A stretch of DNA of 64,000 bases from Phaeoceros laevis (GCA_049999765.1 JBNGIQ010009553.1:284321-348320), one strand, 5' to 3'; counted from the first letter of the stretch, positions 53,366 through 64,000 are shown. A program made the numbers and translations. The notes: generated by a model not told the origin, from the sequence alone.

Positions 53366-53428
53366 CTCCTTCTAGTGGTCAGAAGACACTGGACTCTGAA
53401 TCCAGTAGCCCGAGTTCAAATCTCGATC
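53366..53428 (+). pseudogene. Decayed tRNA-Gln copy 2
   Basis: TCTAGTGGTCAGAAGACACT, an intact anticodon arm (CTGGA-CTCTGAA-TCCAG) and an intact T arm (CCGAG-TTCAAAT-CTCGA) are kept, but no acceptor stem can form. Confidence 0.8.
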
Positions 53429-53556
53429 TTAGCATACTGTGCCTCTCTATGCAGTGTTTTTTACTGACCTGTTGGTATGGTTCAACACCAAATGGGGATC
53501 CTTTTGTGTGAGGTCACATTCCATGCGGAGCTTGTTAATCTTCCCTTCAACAATGT

Positions 53557-54438
53557 TTGGCGGGAACTTGTCACAAACGGGACGCGCTAGGGTATGGTTG
53601 GGACGAAGCTTTTTTTCTCTCCACGGATGGCGAGACGGACTCCACAATCGTCGACATGCAGGTCAAGGCGGTCATGGCTGAAGAGCAGGGAGGCAGGCCT
53701 CTCATGACGACAGTACGCCTGGTCCTGATGGAACATCTCCACTCCTGCAGCAAGGCAACCCCGACGATGTTGGAACCCTTGTGGGAGCTCATTCCCGGAG
53801 ACTTGCTGGAGAGAGTGCTTCTGTTCCTGCCGAGAGGCTGCCAAGCGCGCTTCCAGACGGTGTGCAAGCGATGGTGGGAGCTCATGTCTTCCGAGGAATT
53901 CGGGAAACACACTTCGAGGATCGGATTCCGCAGGAGCTACCCTACCTGCATGGTGGAGGTCGGATCTGCGTCCGGCGGGGATGTCATGAAGAAGCGGTTC
54001 AAGGTGCGGGAGGTGGACGTCCCGCACCTCACCATCCACTCTGAGGTACCCGCGGTGGCCACCGTTGAGGCTTGTTGGCCTGTGCTGGCATTGGCTCACT
54101 TCGACAACATGTACAGGCCCAGGGAACTGTGTTTCCGGAGGCAGCGTGTGGACCAGACCTGGGAGAACCTGTCTCGGATCGAGATGGCAGCGGGTGGGAA
54201 GACGGTCTGGGATGTTTGGTTGTTGGAAGCAACAGGTTTTCTCCCGCAGGTGTTTTTCAGCGTGCGGCCTGTAGCTCGTGCGAAGCCTCAACTGACCGGG
54301 CTGCTTCACAGGGCGGCGGGCTCTTTTGGTGGTGGAAGGCGGGTGCAGTTTGGTGTCCTCGCCTTGGTCGTGTTGTTGGTCGCGGCTGTCATGGGGTACG
54401 CATTCTCATCACAACTGCCGTGGGGTGGGAGAGTTTAG
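53557..54438 (+). CDS. F-box protein with short C-terminal region and terminal hydrophobic segment
   Basis: Single open frame, 293 aa from the first Met; Met at 53656 (MQVKAVMAEEQ) or 53767 (MLEPLWELIPGDLLERVL) may be the real start. The F-box lies at about residues 74-112 (WELIPGDLLERVLLFLPRGC then FQTVCKRWWELMSS). The remainder is shorter than kelch F-box proteins and has no clear propeller. It ends with about 20 hydrophobic residues (FGVLALVVLLVAAVMGYAF) that could anchor it in a membrane. It would act as an SCF adaptor. Possibly a truncated relative of the F-box gene at 5737, with which it shares the CKRW pattern but little else. Confidence 0.65.
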   Translation: MAGTCHKRDALGYGWDEAFFLSTDGETDSTIVDMQVKAVMAEEQGGRPLMTTVRLVLMEHLHSCSKATPTMLEPLWELIPGDLLERVLLFLPRGCQARFQTVCKRWWELMSSEEFGKHTSRIGFRRSYPTCMVEVGSASGGDVMKKRFKVREVDVPHLTIHSEVPAVATVEACWPVLALAHFDNMYRPRELCFRRQRVDQTWENLSRIEMAAGGKTVWDVWLLEATGFLPQVFFSVRPVARAKPQLTGLLHRAAGSFGGGRRVQFGVLALVVLLVAAVMGYAFSSQLPWGGRV

Positions 54439-54626
54439 TAACTGCGGGGAACTGTGGCTGCTTGTCCAGACAGCTAAATGGAAGGACAAAGCACACATTC
54501 AGGGTTCGTGGCACTGAGAAGAGCATGCCATTGAAGAGTTCTTGCGCTACACATCACACCTTGCACCCTCTGACTAGCGCAGGTGTGCGGGCATTGAGCA
54601 GCCTCTCTCATTGCCAGTTTTTTGTG

Positions 54627-55140
54627 TCACATGTAGGTTAGAGTCCCTCGAGCGAGTTTGTGAGTTTTATTGTACAGGTTGTGATTTTTTTGGACTGTCG
54701 TACTCTGCTTGCCATCAGAGACGTCAGTTGCTGGCTTCTTGTCATGGGAGATTTCAGCTGCTTGCTGCTTGCCATTCGGTAAGGCTTCCTCGAGCGAGTC
54801 AGTGAGGTCGGGATGCACTTTCATGCCCAGGACCAGCTTGGTGACCCAAAGAATGAGCATTCTAGACTCCACCAGTGGCAGGAAAATGCAGATAGTTGTT
54901 GCAATGGGCAGTACTATGTAGAAGGTGAAGTAGCCCTGCATCAAGAGTCAGCCTAACTCAGTTTCAGCTTGGCTCAAGCCATGGAATCATTATTGGTATT
55001 TCCTAAAATTCTTCCTCACCTAGAAGACACCAGCCGGCAAAGTGATGGCTGGCCAGATAACCACCACTAGCACGCAGAGACATATGGAGGCAATTGCTTG
55101 TCTGCTACTCTTTGCAGTAATCGATGACTTCACCTTGCAG
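54627..55140 (-). other. Possible membrane-protein exons (unknown family)
   Basis: A minus-strand piece (about 55140-55035) reads SICLCVLVVVIWPAITLPAG. After a plausible intron (GGT/GTCTTC donor, GATGCAG acceptor near 54940) a second reads GYFTFYIVLPIATTICIFLP, then LWVTKLVLGMKVHPDL and a hydrophilic tail. Two or three transmembrane helices are suggested. I do not recognise the protein; it may be the 3' part of a gene whose 5' exons are lost. Confidence 0.35.
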
Positions 55141-55480
55141 AAACGTGCCTCTGGCTGTTTTTGTGTAGGCAGTCCGCAGGCTGGGCTAGCAGCTCAGTAC
55201 GCGATAAGATCTAATGAGGCTTCCTGCTGCGCAAAATGGTCTATTAGAACGTCGGGTAACAACCACAGGTATCGGGTGAATTGTTAGGGCTCCTCTATGG
55301 CATACATCACTCCTCGGATGTTTGAAGTTCCCGCGCTTCGTGACACCTCCACACCACATTTGCAGGTTTTAGAGTTTAGGCGTTCATCCTCCCCTGCTCT
55401 CCTCAAACGTCTCTCATTGAGCCCTGCTTCTCTCATTGAGACTTCTGCTTCTCTCCTGCGCTCAACAGTTTGGTCTAGCC

Positions 55481-55864
55481 ATGGATGCTACGATGGCAGC
55501 ACTGTTGCTCAAAATGGCGCAGGATTTTGAGATCTTAATTGCTTTGGAGATAGAGACCTCGCGACACTACAGGACCCACATGGAGCAGCAACTGGCGTTA
55601 CTGAGACAGATGGTTGAATCTATGAGGAGCAGTGACGAAGACTCAGACAGCGATGGCGATGACGATGGCGACGGCGAGGTCATCGAGGTGGAGACAAGAA
55701 GCAAGAGGAAAAGAAGGACGAGCAAGCAGGGGAAGCTCGACAGATCGGAGGAGAGGAATCCGCGGAGAGCAAGGAAGCAGAGGAAAGCAAGATCGGTGCC
55801 TGGAACAAGAGCTGAGCCTGCTGCTGCCTCTGTTGGCGAGGGGACGTCCTCTTTCGGGGACTAA
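55481..55864 (+). other. Short acidic/basic open frame, unknown
   Basis: From Met 55481 the frame reads MDATMAALLLKMAQDFEILI, then an Asp/Ser-rich acidic stretch (DEDSDSDGDDDGDGE) and an Arg/Lys-rich stretch (RSKRKRRTSKQGK). It resembles the charged, coiled-coil part of a nuclear protein or of a plant transposon product. No domain; coding status uncertain. Confidence 0.3.
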
Positions 55865-56580
55865 AACTATCCTTCGTCGTAGCCGGGGGTGCCTGAGTTC
55901 TTTTGAAGCGGGCGAGGGATTGAGAAGTCTGGCTTCCAACTCTCTTCGTATCATGACGCTCATGATTTCATTGCTTGATACGCAACTTTGGCATTGATTA
56001 ACTTGCAGACAACCCCCTCTCATCAGTCCTGATCGTTTTTGCGGTGAAGCTCTTAGATGTTCTGGAGAGCCTCACCTGTTCTTGGTGTTTGATGAAAAAT
56101 GCTCAACTCACAGGCACATGTGGCCTCCATTGTGTCAACGCTCTCAGAGGCGAAGAAGCTGCCCACCAGTGTGCTCTGAAGTCCAACTCGTGCTGTTGAG
56201 GGAGATTGTGGGTCATGCATTATGTGGCAGGATCCCTTTGTTTATTGTAGAAAAAGTAGACAGTCATCTCTGACCAAAGTGCGCTAGTGACAACAACTAC
56301 GATTTAAGACAGGATTTGTTGTCATCTGTTGAATTTGCTTAGGAAACACCAGATGAAATAATTCCAGGAATCTGGGACACTAGCCTCCGGACATCTAACG
56401 TCTGGAGGACTACACGAAAGCGACTGTAATGTCGAACAACCTCATTTTTTATGTGTAAATTGAGCAAGCCTTAAGCAGGTTGCTGAAACATTTCTGAGGT
56501 GCAATCAAAGGTTCATTCAAGTTTTACAATCCTTCCTCACTTAATTTAACTCTTAGGTTTCATACATATCATACCTTTCA
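55865..56580. other. No recognisable gene
   Basis: Intergenic sequence with only short frames. Confidence 0.4.
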
Positions 56581-56589
56581 GGAGGAACT

Positions 56590-58990
56590 CGGTTGCCCAC
56601 TATACGCGTGCACACTCCCAGCCAGGTCAGTCCACGAGCGCTGTCCTGGCTGCTTCCAGGCTCCTGCTTTTGCCCTCATTTCATGAATGTTCTTCACATC
56701 ATCCCACAAGTGAGCATCTGCATAGATGTGTGACATAGCGACATTATGCTGTAGCATTGCTTCTATCCAACCTCAGGGCACCTTCGAATGCCTGTCGCCC
56801 TATATCCACATTTTGCATACCCATCCACCAACATGCTGCTTACAAATACTGCTGTTGCAGACCCACACTGTACTACTGAGTAGATGGCTCTAACTTGGTC
56901 CAGGCAACGTCTTCTCACTTGCTTGCTATCACCACTATTCCTTGCTCCACATACAGCTACGCTAATGCAAGCCTTGAGTGCGCAATATATGTTTGGTCGT
57001 TGGGTGTCACGCCTTCCTTGTGCATCCTTGAATACAATCGCAAAGCCTCCTCACCTTGTTCCATCTGGGCATACCCCCCAAAATCATGGCAGTCCAAGAA
57101 ACGACATTACGATGAGGCATCTTATCAAAGACAGTCCTAGCATCGACAGACACCCATATTTTGCATAGACATCTACCAGCATAGTGTTTACGTCCACATC
57201 CGACTCAAACCCCGTTTTCACTACATTTAAGTGGATAGCTCTCGCTCTCAAAAGGCACTGGCTTCTCAAAAGGGGCCCATCACCTCTGGTTCCCTTTTTC
57301 CGTGGTACAACGCTAACACCAGCCTTGAGTACACCAACAAAAGTTCGATCATTGGGCACTTGTCCCTCTTGTTGCATCCGTGCATATAAAGCAGGTCACC
57401 CCGTTTCACCTGAGTGTAGCCCAAGATCATGGCAGTTCAAGAAACTACATTACGATCATGCAGTTTCTCAAAGACAGACCTGGCATCCACCAGGCTCCCC
57501 CATTTGCCATACACATAAACCAGCACGGTGCCAACATGAACATCTTCCTCAGGGCCATACCTCACCACCTCAGCATGGATGTGCTTAACATAGTATTGCA
57601 TGCCTTCCAAAGCAACAAAGGTGCACGAGCTAGGTTTCACTTTGTGCTCCTTCATTTCCCCGTTAACTTTGAGAGCCTGCCGAATTTGTCCAGATTTGGT
57701 ATGTTTTAAATGCGTGCTGTTCAGGAATTCGGGTCATGTTGAGGTTTCGACACCTCAACAGCATTTTTGCTTCTGCATTCCGTAAATGAATTGCTGCAAC
57801 ATTCAATGCCAAATGATGATAACCTTTGCAGGCCTTCTCTGATACATTGTGGGATATTCCAGCTGTCTAACCAAAGTGCCTCCATGATAATCTTCTGTCA
57901 AAAATCTGGAGAACTTGGATGGAGCTGGAAATGACATCACCCCACTCTTGAGTTGGCAATACTTGACACACATGATGGTCGCAGATATACAAGAAACTTA
58001 AAGATGACACTTACCTGGTTGCTTCTGCTCCACTGCTCAGACCTATGAAGTAGTTCTGCCATAGTTTCTGTTGAATTGGGTGGTCCCCAGTGAAGCTGCT
58101 TTCAATCACTCCGACCCCCATTGGACAAAGTACAAAACCCTGTTGGAGTACAGGTTGGAGCTGTACTGTTTGCAAACAAGAATAGCTGTTTAATGTGCGA
58201 AGCTGGATCAGCCAGCCAAATTCTAAGCTTGACTTGTGCAGATGCAGGTTGCAGCTGGTTGTAAGACCACAGCACTCCCTTTGCTGATGCATGCCCTTCG
58301 AATTTAGGCCCTTGTTTTCTGATGAAGCACCAACAAACGTGTGATCACTAGGTGCCACGCCATCATTTTGCATACATGCATATTGTTGCAAGACTTTGTC
58401 CCCTTCTTCCATCTGGGCACAACCAAAGATCATGGCAGTCCAAGAGACGACATTCCAATAAGGCATGTTTTCAACGACGTGCCTGGCATCCTCCAAGCTC
58501 CCACGTTTTGCATACACATCTACTAGCGTAGTTCCCACACACACATCTGACTCAAATCCCCTCTTCAACACATCTGAGTGGATGGCTCCAGAAACTGGTG
58601 TTGCATTCAACTAGCTTCCCCTCTTTCCATGCTGCCAGGCTACTGCAAGCACCAACAAATGTTCAACTGTTGGGTACTACACCTTCCAGTTGCATCCGCC
58701 TAAAAAGCTGCAAAGCCAGTTCACCCTCTTCTAGCTGGTCGTATCCAAGGAATCATGGCAGTCCAAGAAACCACATATCGATGGGGCATCTTCTCAAACA
58801 CGCGCCTCGCATCCACCAGGCTCCCACATTCTGTCCCCACGTACACATCTGTCTCAAGCTTTTGCAAGACGCCAGGCCTCGCCGTTGCCTCCCTCGGCCA
58901 CTGTGTAGTGTAGTGTTGTGGCTGTTCCAGGTTACAGTCTCTCAAGACGAATTCCTTCAAGCAAGCTGCTCTTGCTCCGGCTCGCAGTTT
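56590..58990 (-). pseudogene. PPR pseudogene (E-class), about 2.4 kb
   Basis: Collinear PPR motifs lie in shifting frames on the minus strand: LVDARRVFEKMPHRYVVSW (about 58800), RGFESDVCVGTTLVDVYAKR and PYWNVVSWTAMIFGCAQMEE (58560-58390), LVDARSVFEKLHDRNVVS (about 57450), VPNDRTFVGVLKA and GFESDVDVNTMLVDVYAKYG (57370-57150), and at the end a decayed E region (about 56800-56600). Order and wording match the intact genes at 32-36 kb and 63-64 kb. A non-PPR stretch of about 500 bp (57.7-58.3 kb) interrupts it. Multiple stops preclude function. Confidence 0.8.
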
Positions 58991-59414
58991 TTGAGCTGTG
59001 ATCGTTAGGTGTCGTGTCATGCAATTGAATGTAAAGAAGTCGTAAGAGGTGCTTTTTGTAGTTTATGGTGGTGGATGCCTGTCATCACGCCATTTGAGGG
59101 GACCACTGCGTCTTCCCCTCCGCTCGTTGAAGACGAGGAACAAATTTATTTATTATGGTGTTTGATTGGGCAAGAAGCCACACGTGTAGCGCTTGAGGCG
59201 CTTGACGTTGCGAAAGGTTCAGCCAACCAGTCATGACTCATGACCGGCACGCAACGCGGAACTAGTCGCGGAAGCTCGACTGCTCAGGACAAAAGGAGGA
59301 TGCAGCAGGGCCGCAGGAGCCAATAAGGGAACACAAGAACCTTGGAAGACGTCTGATCAAACGAACGACCAACGGGATTGTGCACTAGATCCTGCAATTG
59401 CCAATTCTTGGTCT

Positions 59415-61691
59415 ATGAAGCTCGGGGGAGGTCCTACTCTGGGAGCAACTGTTCCAGCAGGTCTGGCCACCTCGAAAGTGGTACCTCATGGTCTCCGCTT
59501 GGCTCTCCGGCATGGCGGCCTTGCACGACGCTACCTCTGCCCAGTCCCGGCCCCGGCTTCCATAACGCCCCTACGACGTCCCTGCCAGCGTTACCCAACC
59601 TTGGCCGCCCGTTGCCACCAAAATGCGGTGGATCCTAGCTCCCTGTTGGCATCCAATCTGGTGTATGTGCAAGGTGAGGGATTGGGAACGCTCTCCGACA
59701 TCCAGGATGAAGCTGCGCTCGAAGCCACATTGCTGGAGCTGTCAGAGCGAGAGCGTGCATCCGCTACAGTCCCTCCGAAGCTCCTACCGGACCACGCGGA
59801 AACCCAGCTGGAGAAGGAAGCTTGGGAGCTTCTTCGATCCGCCGTCGTCTCCTACTGCGGAAGCCCCGTTGGAACCCTCGCTGCCTGTGATCCCAGTGAT
59901 ACCAATCCTTTGAACTATGACCAGGTTTTCATTCGAGACTTCATACCCTCTGCCATCGCCTTTCTCCTCAAAGGCGAGCACGACATTGTCAGGAACTTTA
60001 TCCTCAACACTCTGCAATTGCAGGTAAGGCACCTAACTTGGCTTCATGCGAGCAACTGGTACAGCCCACCCAGTCATTCGTGTTTTCTGGTTGCAGAGCT
60101 GGGAAAAGACCGTCGATTGCTACACTCCAGGTCAAGGACTCATGCCGGCAAGCTTTAAAGTGCGGACTGTGCCTCTCGACGGGGATAACCCTACTGCTGC
60201 GAGCGAAGAGGTTTTGGATCCCGACTTCGGAGAAGCAGCCATCGGCAGAGTGGCACCAGTGGACTCTGGTAGAACGCTTCTCTCTTTCCTACTCACAGCT
60301 TATGTGCTTCTACGAGTGTTCCCCCCACCCCCCGGTAACCGTTGCTTTGCCTCAGGTCTGTGGTGGATCATCCTTCTGAGGGCCTACGGCAAGAGCACTG
60401 GTGACAAGTCTCTGCAGGATCGGGTGGATGTACAGACTGGGATGAAGATGATTCTCAAACTGTGTCTGGCAGATGGATTTGATATGTTCCCTAGTTTGCT
60501 TGTTACGGATGGATCTTGCATGATCGACAGGCGGATGGGAATTCATGGCCATCCCTTGGAGATTCAGGTAGCTTGTCCACATCCTGCTGTCCTGTCTGAG
60601 GTATTTTTTCTTTTCCACTGGCATGTTGTGAGAGGTTTTTTGTTCCCTCTCACAGGCTCTCTTCTACTCCGCTCTCCGATGTGCACGAGAGATGCTGATA
60701 CCAGAGGATGGTGCAATCGGTCTGATAAGAGCTGTCAACAGCCGGCTGAGTGCATTGTCCTTCCACATTCGGGAGTACTACTGGGTTGACATGCGCAAAC
60801 TTAACGAGATCTACAGGTACAAGACAGAGGAATACTCGCATGATGCCGTGAACAAGTTTAACATCTATCCAGACCAGGTATCTCCTTGGCTTGTTGAGTG
60901 GATGCCAGAGCAAGGCGGGTACTTCATTGGTAACCTGCAGCCTGCCCACATGGATTTCCGGGTCTTTTCTCTGGGGAATCTGTGGTCCATCGTTGGCTCC
61001 TTGGCAACCGCACAACAAGCAGAGGCCATACTTGACTTGATTGAAGCTAGGTGGACAGATTTTGTTGGTAATATGCCCCTCAAAATCTGCTTTCCTGCTC
61101 TGGAAGGTGAAGAATGGCGCATTATCACAGGCAGTGATCCCAAGAACACGTAAGCTGCTCTTGTCACTTCTGCATATCGTTTACAAACCACCACCTAACC
61201 TGCCATTGTTGACTTTCTGCAGGCCTTGGTCGTATCACAATGGTGGTTCCTGGCCTACGCTTCTTTGGCAAGTACGTGTCTGGCCTACATTCTACCTAGG
61301 CTTTGCTAAACACCAGAACTACTCCTGTTCAGGATCCCTAATAAGCCGCACTGTTGAGTTGCAGTTTACAGTGGCATGCATCAAGATGAATCGGCCCGAA
61401 CTTGCTCAGCGTGCTGTCGATGTAGCTGAGAAGAGGATCTCCAGAGATCGATGGCCTGAATACTATGATACTCGGACAGCCCGGTTTATCGGGAAACAGG
61501 CTCGACTGTACCAAACCTGGTCAATTGCTGGATATTTGGTATCGAAAATGTTGCTAGCGAACCCACAGGCAGCTGCCATCCTGACGTGCGACGAGGATCT
61601 GGCTTTGCTTGAAGCTACAACATGCCTGTTGGAGTCCAACCCCAAGAAAAAAAGGAGAGGCCAAAAGATTTCAAACAGTATAATCGTGTAG
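59415..61691 (+). CDS. Alkaline/neutral invertase (GH100), organelle-targeted, 6 exons
   Basis: Exons 59415-60023, 60097-60268, 60356-60567, 60656-61149, 61223-61271, 61365-61691, joined in frame to 620 aa. The enzyme hydrolyses sucrose to glucose and fructose. The core begins at about residue 135 ([17 protein letters not shown]) and shows [129 protein letters not shown] and [17 protein letters not shown], i.e. the whole GH100 domain. About 130 N-terminal residues, basic and Ala/Pro-rich, suggest a plastid or mitochondrial transit peptide (alpha-clade-like). The C-terminus is extended by a Lys/Arg-rich tail (PKKKRRGQK), which is unusual and could be read as a nuclear-localisation-like motif. 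Confidence 0.95.
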
Positions 61692-61900
61692 AAGATTGCG
61701 ACTGTCAGGGACTCCAACATCAGCTTCCAGATGACGTTCTCGAAGAGCACATCTTCTTTAAGCTTCCGTTGAAGACGCTGCTGCACTTCAGGCTGACCTG
61801 CAAACAATGGAACAGGGTGATTTCGTGCAGAGTGTTTGATGTATTGAACCTCGGCAAAGCCTGGTGCAGATACTCTACAAGCGGAGCAGGGGCCCGATAA
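61692..61900 (+). pseudogene. F-box fragment immediately after the invertase stop
   Basis: A frame open from 61622 and overlapping the end of the invertase in another frame encodes an F-box: LPDDVLEEHIFFKLPLKTLL then HFRLTCKQWNRVI, and stops at 61898-61900 after only about 20 more residues. No kelch or LRR region follows, so it is a truncated gene, or a first exon with no visible continuation. Confidence 0.6.
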
Positions 61901-62953
61901 CGGGCGTCTAACAATCCTTCAACTGTTCAAGCTGTTTGGCGCCCTATCTTGTGGCCGCTGTCCCCGACAAATGGGTGTAATTCGACATGTGGATGGCCCT
62001 TCTGCTCCAGGTCGATTAATTGTATGGCAATCGTTTGTCTCCCCGCTGTCCTAGAACTTTCCTTTCCATGATCTTCTGACCGAGGAGTATCTAGGATTCC
62101 ATAAGTCGTGGTACCGGTTACTTCTACACACCTGTACGCTTCAGCCACGAACAATTGGTGCACTTATTTGACCCATTAGGATCTTTGTATTTTAAAATGC
62201 TCACCACCAGGTGCTGGCGGTGTCACAGATGTCAGCGCTGGAATCAAGAATATCAATCGGTAGTGAGGTTACCATTTCTGTATCACTTCAGGAAGTTGGC
62301 ACTCACTACTAGAAATAGCTCTGCAGGATGGCTTCAGGGCTGATGTAGTGTTTGAGTCAGTATAACAAAGGATACAGATGATTGTGTTGCAATGAGGTGC
62401 TTTGACATCAGGCCATCTCCGTTTCTTGTCTCACCAATAGGGAGTGACACTTACAGAAGCCTTTCGCCAAAAACTTATGCCATAAATCTTGCAAGGTCTG
62501 CGAATGACCCAAACCTTGTTCAGCAAAGCAAGAAAAGTTGCCTGGCATGGCATCGAAGAAACTGCCCTGGTCTTTGCACTGCACTTACGCTTACAAATGC
62601 ATTCTCACTCTTTCCTGCCAATGCATCCAGGCCTACGTGTGGTTGCTCATGAGCCTGCAAACCAGCGCTTGTCCCCTGCTGAGCCTCTTCAGGAGACTAC
62701 CACGCTTGGCCTCATGATCCACTCTTCTGCGCCTCACGGGCAGTATTGGGCAATTTTCTCAGGAGCATCCAAGTGCATCAGCAAGGACATCTCTCCGGAC
62801 TCATGACAAATCACGAACTCAGCTCCTCGAGAGAGTGAGCAGCATGACTGAGTGAGCTGTACTCAGTCGTTGACAGACTTTCGGCAGCCGCTGCAATGCA
62901 CCCCTTGCATCCTACTTGATTACAATGTGCAGAGGAGTGCGTCCCACATCTCC
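61901..62953. other. Intergenic, no recognisable gene
   Basis: Only short frames. A CACTACTAGAAA word at about 62313 resembles a CACTA terminus but stands alone. Confidence 0.4.
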
Positions 62954-64000
62954 TCATCCGATCTCTCGCAACAAGCAGTCTAGGTAACCTTCCTCCTCCA
63001 TCTTCAAACCAAGATCCCGCAGCCTTGCATACAAGTCCTCACTTTCAGGATGTGTTTGATCTCCCACCGCAAAAGCGTGCACCAGTCCTCGTGCATCGGT
63101 CCACAAGCTCTGCCCTGGCTGCTTCCAAGTTTGTGACTTCATTCTCATAGCCCGGATGCTCTTTGCTTCCTCCCACATTTCTGCAGCCTCGTAGATACTC
63201 GACATCATAACATAAGCAGAGGCATCATTTCTATCCAAGCCTATCGCACATTCAAATGCTTCTCTTCCAAGATCCACTTTACTCCACTTCCGACAGGCAT
63301 TTAACACAGTTTCCCAGACTGCACCATCGGGTTTACATGGCATTGATTTGGCCATGCCCATCGCCTTGTCCACCTCACCTGCACGACCAAGAAGATCAAC
63401 CATGCAGGTATAGTGCTTTACGGTTGGAGAGATACCGAAATCTCTGCTCATAGCCTCAAACAACTTCCGGCCCTTGTCCCCAAGACCAGCATGACTGCAT
63501 GCACTGAGAACACTGACAAACGTGATGCCATTTGGCTGTATGCCCTCTTGCCTCATCCTTTGAAACAGTTGCAAAACAGTCGCGCTCTCTCCTTGACGGG
63601 CATATCCTGCCATCAGAGCACTCCAGGTCACAATGTCTCTTTTGGTCAATGCATCAAACACTTGCTGTGCATCAACCATGCTCCCACATTTGCCATACAT
63701 GTCAATAGTAGCATTTGCTACAAAAAGATCACTGCCCTTCAATCCAAGGTTGCATATTTGAGCATGCAGCTCCTTCCCCTTCTCCAGTCCTGCAACAGTA
63801 CCACAAGCCTTCAGAGCACCAACACATGCTCGCTCATCTGGTACCATACCTTCCTGTTGCATTCTTGTGTATAGCTTCAAAGCCTCTTCACCTTCATTCA
63901 TCTGAACGTACCCCAGAATCATGGCGGTCCAACAAACCACATTGCGATGAGGCATTTCTTCAAATATTCGTCTTGCATCCACCAGGCTCCCACATTTTGC
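62954..64000 (-). CDS. PPR protein, PLS/E class, C-terminal part (runs off the right edge)
   Basis: 349 codons open to the window end, starting within AKCGSLVDARRIFEEMPHRN. Three PLS triplets carry canonical words (VVCWTAMILGYVQMNEGEEA, LFVANATIDMYGKCGSMVDA, IVTWSALMAGYARQGES). E repeats follow (AVWETVLNACRKWSKVDLGR, ASAYVMMSSIYEAAEMWEEA) and a short tail after QSLWTDARGLVHAFAVGD; there is no DYW domain. It closely resembles the C-terminus of the 1458-aa protein at 32-36 kb (same E region and tail wording), so the two are recent paralogues. Here the L motif before LEKGKELHAQI lacks the charged insert. It binds organellar RNA by family knowledge; target unknown. Confidence 0.9.
   Translation of the reverse strand, partial: AKCGSLVDARRIFEEMPHRNVVCWTAMILGYVQMNEGEEALKLYTRMQQEGMVPDERACVGALKACGTVAGLEKGKELHAQICNLGLKGSDLFVANATIDMYGKCGSMVDAQQVFDALTKRDIVTWSALMAGYARQGESATVLQLFQRMRQEGIQPNGITFVSVLSACSHAGLGDKGRKLFEAMSRDFGISPTVKHYTCMVDLLGRAGEVDKAMGMAKSMPCKPDGAVWETVLNACRKWSKVDLGREAFECAIGLDRNDASAYVMMSSIYEAAEMWEEAKSIRAMRMKSQTWKQPGQSLWTDARGLVHAFAVGDQTHPESEDLYARLRDLGLKMEEEGYLDCLLREIG

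Noticed and set aside
53587-54309. 240-codon minus-strand frame opposite the F-box gene
   Set aside because: The F-box signature on the + strand is clear; the antisense frame has no recognisable domain.
62305-62330. CACTACTAGAAA word resembling a CACTA transposon end
   Set aside because: No subterminal repeats, no inverted partner and no target duplication nearby; a 12-bp match alone is weak.
1-64000. CRISPR arrays, bacterial operons, rRNA genes or prophage
   Set aside because: No regularly spaced repeats, no rRNA words and no bacterial-type gene organisation; genes have spliceosomal introns.

Overview
The window is nuclear DNA from a land plant. It carries a gene for a plastid ribosomal protein with a transit peptide, a plant-type alkaline/neutral invertase, a plant UEV1, an A-type (CYP85-clan-like) cytochrome P450, F-box proteins and several plant-organelle PPR genes, nearly all with short GT-AG introns (mostly 70-150 bp). 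The many PPR genes and PPR corpses, and a DYW-class PPR whose PG box and terminal tripeptide are both altered, point to a seedless plant (lycophyte, hornwort or fern). That placement is inference; the species cannot be read from the sequence. Two assembly gaps are present (400 N at 19808-20207, 10 N at 49701-49710).

Layout. 0-1 kb: single-exon fragments of a CHR10/ALC1-like SNF2 helicase and of SEC23. 1-5.7 kb: no solid gene; an ACGT-rich tract (2.0-3.1 kb), a possible CACTA end and a hairpin. 5.7-7.1 kb: an F-box gene. 7.7-10.0 kb: a complete 10-exon P450. 10.6-12.5 kb: a complete 10-exon V-ATPase subunit d gene on the other strand. 13.0-18.6 kb: PPR debris around a complete 11-exon uracil phosphoribosyltransferase gene. 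19.5-27.3 kb: a repeat-rich block (MITE cluster, gap, a possible PD-(D/E)XK nuclease-like relic, LTR-retrotransposon remnant with a tRNA primer site, inverted dispersed repeats). 27.6-30.7 kb: a complete 9-exon RabGAP/TBC gene. 32.1-36.5 kb: a 1458-aa intronless PPR gene, abutting an orphan first exon of a 2-oxoglutarate dioxygenase. 37.5-38.5 kb: plastid RPL24. 40.3-41.5 kb: UEV1. 42.0-42.6 kb: a hAT-type MITE with perfect 8-bp target duplication. 44.3-48.8 kb: the most unusual locus, an LRR-Roc-COR (ROCO) gene fused to a caspase-like p20-p10 protease. 50.2-52.9 kb: a DYW-variant PPR gene. 53 kb: tRNA-Gln plus two decayed copies. 53.6-54.4 kb: an F-box gene. 56.6-59.0 kb: a PPR pseudogene. 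59.4-61.7 kb: invertase, followed by an F-box fragment. 63-64 kb: an E-class PPR gene running off the right edge.

There is no operon-like logic here. The housekeeping genes (VHA-d, UPRT, RPL24, UEV1, TBC, invertase) have exon chains that I joined by hand with every reading frame closing, so base quality is good. That matters for the ROCO-caspase locus, whose coding frame is broken at several points although every domain is recognisable. It is best read as a decaying, or possibly mis-assembled, copy of a caspase-bearing ROCO protein. Canonical caspases are generally held to be absent from plants, which have metacaspases instead.
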